Assembly: GCF_001641265.1 (NCBI RefSeq) | Contig: NW_020167525.1 | Span: 1 to 64,000, forward strand | Length of the DNA stretch: 64,000 nt | Direction: 5' to 3' | Origin: Pseudogymnoascus destructans | Taxonomy: Eukaryota; Ascomycota; Leotiomycetes; Thelebolales; Thelebolaceae | Shown here: piece by piece, positions 56,030 through 64,000 of the stretch | How positions within the stretch are numbered: position 1 is the first letter of the stretch | Layout: every line of letters begins with the position of its first letter | Translations under genes and position numbers: made by a program | The notes under the pieces: model-generated | What the model saw: the letters and a program-made list of their open reading frames with translations, nothing else | The model's database searches: none | What the model was told of the DNA's origin: nothing

Positions 56030-56573
56030 GTCGTATCTTTGACGAGGCTGGGCTGGTGTCACGAGCGTATCACATGCGGAGGTATAGCACGTGAGCTACG
56101 GTGCCAAGACGGAAAATCGTCATGCCGAAGAACACGTCAGGCTGTAGTATATAGTTCAGTCTTCGTAATCTACAGGATTTACTATGCGTATGTGATTGAG
56201 AACGTGACCTTCGTAATCTACAGGATCTACTATGCGTACGTGATTGAGAACGTGACCTCGTACTCCCTGTTCATTTGAAGATCCTTATAGGTGGGCTGGA
56301 AATTATTTTGGGCACGTGACCTGCAAGGCTGAAGGTGGTGGTGGTTGTGTCACGAACGCATCACGTGCGGAGTCATAACACGTGAGCTACGGTGCCAAGG
56401 CGGAGGATCGTCAGGCCGAAGAACACGTGTAGCCGTAGTATATAATAGGAACGCGGACCTTCGGAGGAAGGTCAGCGTTCAGTCTCCGTAATCAAGGGAT
56501 CTATATACGCGTATACGATTGAAGAACGTGACCTCGTACTGCCCTGTTCATTGAAGATCCTTACAGGTTGACA
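56030..56573 (-). repeat. two related LTR-like segments with 48-bp tandem repeat
   Basis: 56040-56280 and 56330-56573 share GTGCCAAGRCGGARRATCGTC and GTGACCTCGTACT blocks. Within the first, a 48-bp unit CTTCGTAATCTACAGG.. occurs at 56161-56208 and 56209-56256. On the minus strand the second starts TGTAAGGATCTTC and resembles the LTR remnant at 29485-29707, including a GACCTTCCTCCGAAGGTC hairpin. Confidence 0.6.
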
Positions 56574-56877
56574 GGTGTTGATATTGGCACGGCATGTTTC
56601 TTCCCAAACCCATTGCAAGCCCCGACCGCCATAACGGACTATTAATTATGAGGTATTATGAATTATTAGAAGTCGCAAGAGGTGTATCCGCTCATGTCTG
56701 TACCAAAGTATTTTTCAGAATAATGGCGAACTGGTTAACGGCGATATACCCAAAAGCCTCCTTACGTTAGTATCGCCGCAGACCCGCTCTCTACTCGACT
56801 AGACTCTGTGCTTCATGTACAGTACAGAAATAGGGTACATACAGAATACTACCACATAAATAATGTAACTTATAATA
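56574..56877. other. intergenic
   Basis: AT-rich, no gene recognised. Confidence 0.3.
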
Positions 56878-56991
56878 ACGTGGTTGTACACTGAGTCGAT
56901 CATGACACCGAGTCGATCATGACACCGAATCGATCACTTTTCCCACCCCACTACCTTTTGACTTTAACACGCGTTTTCTCCACAACCACAA

Positions 56992-58957
56992 ATGGAAATT
57001 CAAACCCAAGAAGCTCGAATCGTTCTAGCTATGGAAGCTATTCGTTCATCAAAAAAACTTGGTCGTCGCTCTGCTGCCAAAATCTACAAAGTCCCGTATG
57101 CGACACTATCCAATAGAATGGCCGGCCAAACACCTCGCGCTGAAACCAAAGCCAATTGTCATAAATTGAGTGAGTTAGAAGAGGAAGTGATTATTCGAAA
57201 TATATTGGATATGGATGCAAGAGGGTTTGCGCCTCGGCCTGCTGGTGTAGAAGATATAGCAAATTATATCCTTGAAACACGGGGGGGAAGCGTGTTGGGA
57301 CACGATGGGCATATCGATTCATACAACGCCGCCCAGAGCTAAAGACGCGTTTTAATCACATTTATGACTTCCAAAGAGCCTTGTGTGAAGATCCTGAGCT
57401 TATTGGAGCGTGGTTCAACTTGTCCAGAACATGAGAGCAAAGTACAGCATCCAAGACTGTGATTTCTATAACTTCGACGAGACAGGCTTTATGATGGGCG
57501 TTATTAGCTCATCTTTGGTTGTTACACGCGCCAATCGACGTGGCAGAGGCAAGGCAGTTCAGCCTGGCAATCGGGAATGGGCTACAGCAATTGTTTGCAT
57601 AAATGCTGAAGGCAGGAGTATCCCTCCATTTTTGGTAGTACAAGGGAAGTGTTACCTTGCAAGTTGGTACACTGAAGGTGGCCTTCCTGACAATTGGGCA
57701 ATCAAAGCTATTAGCAATGGATGGACCAACAATGAGACAGGTCTAGAATGGCTACAGCACTTTGATACACATACTCGTGGCTCTGCAAAAGGGCCATATC
57801 AGATGCTAGTACTAGGTGGGCATGGGAGTCATGAATCAGCTAAATTCCAGGACCATTGCAAGAAGAACAACATTATCAGTCTCTGTCTCCCCCCTCACTC
57901 TTCTCACTTAACCCAGCCACTTGACGTTGGCTGTTTTAGTGTTCTTAAACGGACGGCAAATCGAAACCTTTATCAAAGCCTGTATAAACCACATTACCAA
58001 GGCCGAGTTCTTTCTAGCATTCCACGCTGCATACAAGCAGTCAATTACCCCTGAAAATGCAAAAGCTTCCGCGGACTTACAGTCCTCGGATGGTGGTCGC
58101 TCGCGGTGTTGTTGTTGTTGTTGAAATTGAAACAAGAGGAAGTGGGCGAAGATGCGTACTCACATACTGGCTTACAACAATGAACTCTGAATCGGGTTAG
58201 TGCAGCCACTTCCCCTTTCATGCTACAAATTTCGACTACAATTACCTAACGGATGCCTTCCGGTACCCATTCGGACCCCCAAAAATAACGAACCGATATC
58301 ACAAAGCAAAATGTAGACTTCAATTCTAAGCGGAGCTGTTCCGGACACGACCACCCACCACAACTCACCTCGCAGCAAACCCTCCACGTACAAGATAACA
58401 TTCAGCGACTTTGAGGACAAAGCACTCTCTCAGGACGGGGGTAGTGTAAGGATGCCTCCTTACCTAGATACTCGAAGGACCCGCCTCAGAGCTGTTACAG
58501 TCACCACGGGCATGAAAACTGACTTCGTGCTGTTTCGGACCAGTTGAGGAGCACATAGCGAGTTACACTACAGTGGGGAACAGTAAGGGTGTAGGGTTCG
58601 GGGTTGATGCAGACCTGTTGCGGTGGAAGGTTCAGGTCTAGGGTTGAGATAACAGAGTCGGGCCCGTTTCGGGTATTTAAGGAAACAGACTTAACGGGGT
58701 TCCCCTTCATCTTTTTTGTATCCTTATAGGATAGCATCCGTTTAGCCTCCAACTCGCACTCTCATATGCTATTACTGTGAGCTGGGTGCCCTGTGTCCTT
58801 ACAAGCAGGTGCAATGTGACTTGCATGCGAAGGGGAGTGGTAGGAGGGAGGGGAAATTGTCTGGTCGGCACTGTGGCACTTGTGGAAAAGCTGGTCATAA
58901 TACAAGAACCTGTCAGGAGGATGTAGAAGTACTTGGTTTATCAGATTCCGAGTAGTT
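56992..58957 (+). pseudogene. Fot1-like transposase, inactivated
   Basis: Start MEIQTQEARIVLAMEAIRSS; a frame shift near 57290 separates it from the catalytic part (57410-58054). The first and third aspartates remain (FDETGF, QPLDVG), but the second is Gly (LVLGGH instead of LVLDGH). A further shift near 57940 precedes GRQIETFIK. After the nested insertion the C-terminal zinc knuckle CGTCGKAGHNTRTC resumes at about 58870 and ends with a stop at 58955-58957. Clearly dead; a relative of the intact gene at 16224. Confidence 0.88.
58068..58803 (+). mobile_element. 3' end of an LTR retroelement (family Y LTR) inside Fot1-like element
   Basis: 58445-58803 is a 359-bp family Y LTR (TGTAAGGATGCC..GTGTCCTTACA), preceded by a purine tract GGACGGGGGTAG as expected before a 3' LTR. 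The 377 bp upstream (58068-58444) is residual internal sequence with no clear domain. No 5' LTR and no target duplication, so a deletion followed insertion. Confidence 0.75.
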
Positions 58958-59302
58958 TTAGTTTTAATACATATTCTGGTTATTTAATTATATTTTGAAG
59001 TTAGTGGGGAGGGGAAAAGTGATCGACTCCATGATCGACTCGGTGTACAACCACATTAAATAATCATGATTATAATTGATTTTCTAACCCTGGCCTCTAT
59101 GGTGGAGGTGGTGAACACGAGTTATAAGATTGTTTAGTATAAAAATAATTTTAGGACCACGGATTTAAGGATCATCTTTATACAGAGATAATCCTTATCT
59201 TACAGCTAAAAAACTACAGGACTAGACTACCCATCCTTATACTAAGGATATCCTTATCTAGGTTCAACTATACACTTATCCTATGTGGCCTCTTCTATCT
59301 AA

Positions 59303-59779
59303 TGTAGGGCAGCGTAATATTCACACTCATGATTAGGCCGGCTAAGGTCATGTGGAGCTGCCTGTATAAAGGAAGAGAGAAAGCTAGGCAGCTTAAGAGT
59401 AACAGACTGTAACAGGGTCCTTAATAACCGTAGACTACATAGGGTGTGGTAATATAGGTTGTAGCTGCATAGAGGCCGACTACGGCAACGTCTTTGTAGT
59501 TGCGGTTGAATAGCGTCTGTAACAGAATGTCCGTAGGAGGCTGTATAGTACCCATAACAGGCGCTATAACATGTGGCGAAACTGTTGAAGTGTATGATAT
59601 CACTTGCAGTGGTAGTATAAGTCATCAAGTTGAGTTGAACAACAGTTCACTGTAATATATGTTGTATTGTTTTTCTGAGTGAAGCTATCTATGGAATTAT
59701 TTGTGGGTGGTCTGCAACCCGATTCGGTTGGCGAGCCACACGCCCAACCAATCAGTCTGAGCAACCTCCTCCTTCAACA
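59303..59779 (-). repeat. 3' LTR of a Ty1/copia element (477 bp)
   Basis: On the minus strand it starts TGTTGAAGGAGGAGG directly after AAAGGGGTG (polypurine tract) and ends GCCCTACA. It lies 40 bp past the pol stop codon. Confidence 0.8.
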
Positions 59780-59818
59780 CACCCCTTTGCATGACTGAAT
59801 TGAGGCCATTCCCATTTC

Positions 59819-62800
59819 CTAGGCTGTGATCACCTTCATCTGAAGCTGCTGTATTAACTTCTCATGTTGTGTGGCGGGTAGCGGCTTGGTCAATCCATCT
59901 GCTGCCATGTTGGCTGTTTCCACATACCAGAGGTCAATTGACCCGTTTTCAATGTGCTCCCGAATGAAGTGGTGCTTGACATCGATATGCTTGGTTCTCT
60001 GGTGGAATTTGGGGTTTTCGGCCAAGCTCAATGAGCCTTGGTTGTCTCCATAGATCTTCGTAGCTTGAATGTCATTTCCTGTGTACATCATCTGCTTCAT
60101 GATCTGTTGTAGCCATAGTGCTTCTGACACTGCCTTTGCGAGTGCATAGTACTCTGCTTCTGTGGTCGATTGTGCCACGGTCTGCTGTCGCTTTGAAGTG
60201 TGTGAAATCACACCTCCGGCGAAGAAGAAGGCATTTCCAAGGACCGATTTACGGTTTGCTTTATCGCTTGCATAGTCTGAGTCACAGTATCCATAGAGAT
60301 GCGTATCGCCTTGCATGCCATATTCGATTCCAAGCATCTTTGCCTTTTAAGTAGTGAAGGATTCGATCTCCTGCTTTCATGTGAGCTGGCGAAGGATTGG
60401 TGAGGAATCTGGACAGAACAGAGACTCCATATGAGATATCTGGTCGAGTCTGGACAGCGAGGTACATGAGCGATCCAATCTTCGATCCATAGAGTTTAAT
60501 TTCTGCGTGTGAAGCCTTGCCTTCAAATGGGATCATGACTTCTGCAGCTCCTGTAGCCACAGGTGTGTCCACTGCCTTGCAATTCTCCATGCCATAGCGG
60601 TGCAGAATCTTTGTGATGTATGCATCTTGACAGAGGGAAATTGTTCCTGCCTCTCTGTTGCGTGTGATCCTCACCCCTACAGAGTATGATGCTGGCCCAA
60701 GGTCTTCAATTTCGAATTTTTGCATCAGCTCCTTCTTCAGCCCTTGGATTGTTGTGATTTGTTTGCCAATGATCAGCATATCATCCACATATGTGACGAT
60801 GAGGATTCCAGTCTTCTGATTGCAATAAACGCTGTAATCGCTTGCGCATGTAGTGAATCCAAGTCCATGAAGTGCCTTTGCAAGCTCTCTTTGCCAAAGT
60901 CGAGGCGCTTGCTTCAATCCGTAAAGTGCTTTCTGTAGATGGCACATCCAATTTGGCGCATTTTCCAGTATGCTGCCATTGACTTCCCAGTCTGGTGGAA
61001 CATCCATAAAGATTTCTGTGTCCGTATCAGAATTGAGGAAGGCTCCAACCACATCCACTTGCTCAATTTCAAGTCCGAAAAATGCTGCGATTGCGATTGC
61101 GAGTTTCCATGTTGTTGTCTTGCACACTCCAGCATATGTCTGATCAAAATCAGTTCCCTGTTTTTGTCTAAAACCTTTTGCAACCCATCTCGCTTTGCGC
61201 TTCATGATAGAGCCATTCTTGTCTCTCTTGGTTTTGAGGATTAGGTAGCACTTTCGCATGTGATGGTAGTTGAGTTCGCTGCATAAGCTTCCAAGTGCCC
61301 TTGTGTTTGAGGTTTCGGTATTCCTTTTGGATGGCGGCTTGCCATTCTGGCCAGTCTGCTTGCTGCTTTGCTTCTTCAATTGTATTTGGATCATCGTAGA
61401 TAGATGTATGTGCTCCAGCTGTGAATGCTGCAATGAATGCTGAGCTCGAATTCTGGTTCTGTGACTGTCGAGTGAGCTTCATAGCTTGCGGTGGCTGTTG
61501 TGGTCGCTTGGTTGCGGGTGACCCTGTTGAACTCAGGTTTTGGGATATAAACCTTTCGAGTTCTCCTCGCTGTGATAGTGGGCATCAGCTCTATATCCTC
61601 ATCATCGACTTCTGAGTATTGATCCAACTCATGAAGTTCTAGTTCCTGAGGTGAGTTTTCAGATTCTGAGATCTCGCTCTCATTTTCGATTTCTGAGTGA
61701 TGCTCTTCATGCTGTGTTTTAGAGACTCGTTGAATTAGATCTCTGTCATAATTTGCCTCACCCCTGGCTCTATGAGGCAGTGTGATAGATGCATCTTCGT
61801 TATCGCTTTCAATTTCGTCCTCATCTGGGAATGGCTTCGTAATGAGTCCTCCTTCGTCGAATCGGACATTTGAGGATCGCACTATGCAATTTTCGAGTGA
61901 TCCTCTGCGTGTAGGCACATAGATTTTAAAGATATGTGTGCCTTCATATCCAACAAGAATTCCAACTTCTGCCCGTTCTGTAACCTTTGCACTTGTGACC
62001 CTCTTTTCCTTTGGGATTTGTACATAAGTCTTGCATCCAAGCACTCGAAAATGTGCTACAGATGGGTGGTTGTCTTGTCCAGGATGAAGGTTGTCTGTAA
62101 GAGCTTCGTATGGTGTCTTGCCTTTCAACTTTGAAGTTGCTGTGCGGTTGGTAATAAGTACAATTGACTCAAGTATGAGAGGCCAGAGGAACTGTGGAAT
62201 AGCCATGTCGATCATCGCAGTCCGCGTACGCTCGCAGATAATGCCAATTGACCGCTCTGATGTGCCATCCTGCTCTGGGTTGTAAGGAGTTGTCATTTCG
62301 ACGATTTGCCCAAGTTCTTCTGCAAGTTCAGTGAGCTTCTTTGGACTGTATTCCTTTCCTCCATCCATTCTTCATTTCTTGATGATCTTGCCAAATTGTG
62401 TGTTAACCATCTTCTGATATTTAATGAGTGCATCATATGCCTCATTCTTCGAGCGATGAAAGTATGCCCATCGAACAGTTGTTGCCTTTTCTGTAAAGAT
62501 AGTTGCATATTTCTTCTTTCCAATTCCTTCTGGCGTGATCATGACCACATCAATGTGAACTTCATCGAACGGTTGCAAGTTTTGAGTTACAGCTTGTTTG
62601 CGAATGTGTTTCTTCGCCTTTCCTCTCTCGCATGGATCGCACAATTGGAGATCTTCATCTTCTTGTTCTTGTGGTGTAAGGTCTTCCTCATTAGAGATCG
62701 CCATGCCTCTTACCATTTTTGAGGTCTTCTGTACATTCGCGAGGCCAAGATGTCCAAATCTGCGATGCCAGAGTCGAATTGAGTGTGGAGGATTCTTCTC

Positions 62801-64000
62801 ATTTTTGTGAGTAGTTGCTGTGAATGCATAGGCTCGAGGTGATGCTACAATTATCATCATATTCTCATCGAAACGGAACATTGGAATACCTTTCTTGTTT
62901 ACAACCAAGTTCTTGTCCGTAATATGCAATTCACCCCTTCCTAAGAGCTTTCGAGCTCCAAAGATGTTCATTCTGCAGTTTGGAAGATATTGAACTTTGG
63001 TGAGGTGTAGGGTGTGAATGCCTCCATCATCTGTTGCGCATTGCAATGTTCTTTCGCCTTGGCCAAGTGGCTCGGTGATGCCACTTGCTGTGTCAATGGA
63101 TGGAAGAGTCAATGAGGTTTTGTATGTGCCACTGTTGAATTCCTCAATTGAGCTGGCGATATGTGTCTCTGCTCCAGTGTCAAATAATGTGCCATTTTGA
63201 ATTGGCGACCTTGAGTGGTTGAGTTGAACACAAATGTATGTGGTGGCGTTCTTGCCAAATTGACGATCTTCATCTTCTTCATCTGATGAGTTGTCATTCT
63301 TTGCCTTCTTTAGCTTGTTTGATTTGCTACTTGAGTTTGACGGCTTAAATGGCATGAACTTCTTTCCAGTCCGTTGTTCCCATTCGTGACGGAGCTTCTT
63401 GTTTGTGATGAAGCAGTTTTCAGGTTCATGCCTCGCATTTGGATTATCACAATTCTTGCACATCTTGCCCCCTTTGCCCTTTGCACTATCTTTGGGTTTC
63501 GAATTTGGCTTGCCCTTCTGATTTGGCTTTCCACTGTAGTGTGCGCTTCCATCTGCTTTCTTGTCCTTCTTGCGAGCCTCATCTGTGATATCTTCAATGA
63601 GTGCAGACAGTGTGAGTTTTGTGGCTTCACTGCGTGTATTCGAGCACTGGCGTTCTGCCCAGATTGGCCATGCATCTGAAAGTGCCATGATGAAGAGGAT
63701 TGGGTGCCACGCATCTGGTGGAGAGATCTCGAGGTTGGCGAGCTTCTCAATTGCTTTCTTGAACCCAATGATGAATTGTTCAAGGTTTGCGTAGTCTTCG
63801 TACTTGATCTTGGTGTATGTTTCAATTGCATTGAAGTTGAGAACTGTGCCAGTTCCTTCATATTGAGACTGTAAGATCACCCACATTTCGCGTGCTGGCT
63901 TGCAACCTGCAAGCAGCTGTGATGGTGTTTTCTTCACATTAGTTTGGATGATGAGTTTCATTGATGCGTCTCCTGCTTTCCATGATTTCCATGTGGCGAG
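59819..64000 (-). pseudogene. Ty1/copia gag-pol, frameshifted, 5' end outside the window
   Basis: Order on the minus strand: gag (CKNCDNPNARHEPENC knuckle-like), protease LFDTGAETH (near 63175), integrase with HHCC (HRRFGHLG..CDPCERGKAKKH) and core (IFTEKATTVRW, MDGGKEYSPKKL, GTSERSI), reverse transcriptase with YVDDMLI, and RNase H (YCDSDYASD, TTEAEYYAL, DNQGSLSLAENPKFHQRTKHIDVKHH in parts), ending at 59819. Lesions: TGA at 62372, frame shifts near 61440, 61250 and 60340. Reading runs to the right edge of the window, so the 5' LTR is beyond it. Confidence 0.9.

Larger units (their letters stand above)
56878..59056 (+). mobile_element. Fot1-like transposon, defective, with nested retroelement tail
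   Basis: Ends ACGTGGTTGTACAC at 56878 and its near-inverse at 59056, with TA at 56876-56877 and 59057-59058. The left repeat holds GAGTCGATCATG twice. Coding DNA from 56992 is broken and interrupted at about 58068-58803 by foreign retroelement sequence. Confidence 0.88.

Overview
The window looks like a chromosome end, or a subtelomere-like segment, of a filamentous ascomycete (Pezizomycotina). Evidence: short GT-AG introns (50-133 nt) with CTAAC-like branch sites, fungal gene families (Clr5-domain protein, Swd1, Gpi2, annexin with a long N-terminal tail, fungal-type bZIP), many Fot1/pogo, hAT, Ty3 and Ty1 elements, and short CCCTAA repeats in a very G-poor plus strand at the left edge. The class is not resolved.

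Left block (1-24260): two tandem copies of a roughly 10 kb unit. Each unit runs, left to right: G-poor C/T-rich DNA with degenerate telomere-like motifs; an array of degenerate ~175-bp repeats; a minus-strand TET/JBP-like 2-oxoglutarate dioxygenase gene; a 153-bp tandem repeat ending 7 bp before its ATG (6 copies in unit A, 2 in unit B); a spacer; and a minus-strand gene for a very large protein. That protein is intact in unit B (1489 aa) and frameshifted in unit A. It combines OrsD-type zinc fingers, a tyrosine-recombinase-like domain and a RecQ-type helicase. Both dioxygenase copies are intact, and their catalytic halves differ almost only at silent sites. Unit B carries a hAT transposon (8-bp target duplication) that was in turn hit by an intact Fot1-like element (TA duplication); unit A shows the empty site. 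The recurring pairing of recombinase-helicase and DNA-dioxygenase-like genes is the best candidate here for an undescribed system, probably a subtelomeric mobile or telomere-maintenance unit.

Middle (24454-28820): two ordinary genes, a Baeyer-Villiger-type flavin monooxygenase (-) and GPI2/PIG-C (+).

Retroelement island (about 29485-42985): a mosaic of several LTR families, a chromodomain integrase fragment, a Cys-rich ORF overlapping it antisense, a gag-pol frame with five in-frame stops, and a second unrelated gag.

Gene block (43734-55905): annexin (+), bZIP factor (+), a pogo element, a Clr5-domain protein (-) and the COMPASS subunit Swd1 (-).

Right end (56030-64000): LTR-like repeats, a dead Fot1-like element with an LTR-retroelement tail inside it, and a Ty1/copia element that runs off the window. 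No tRNA, rRNA or CRISPR array was recognised.
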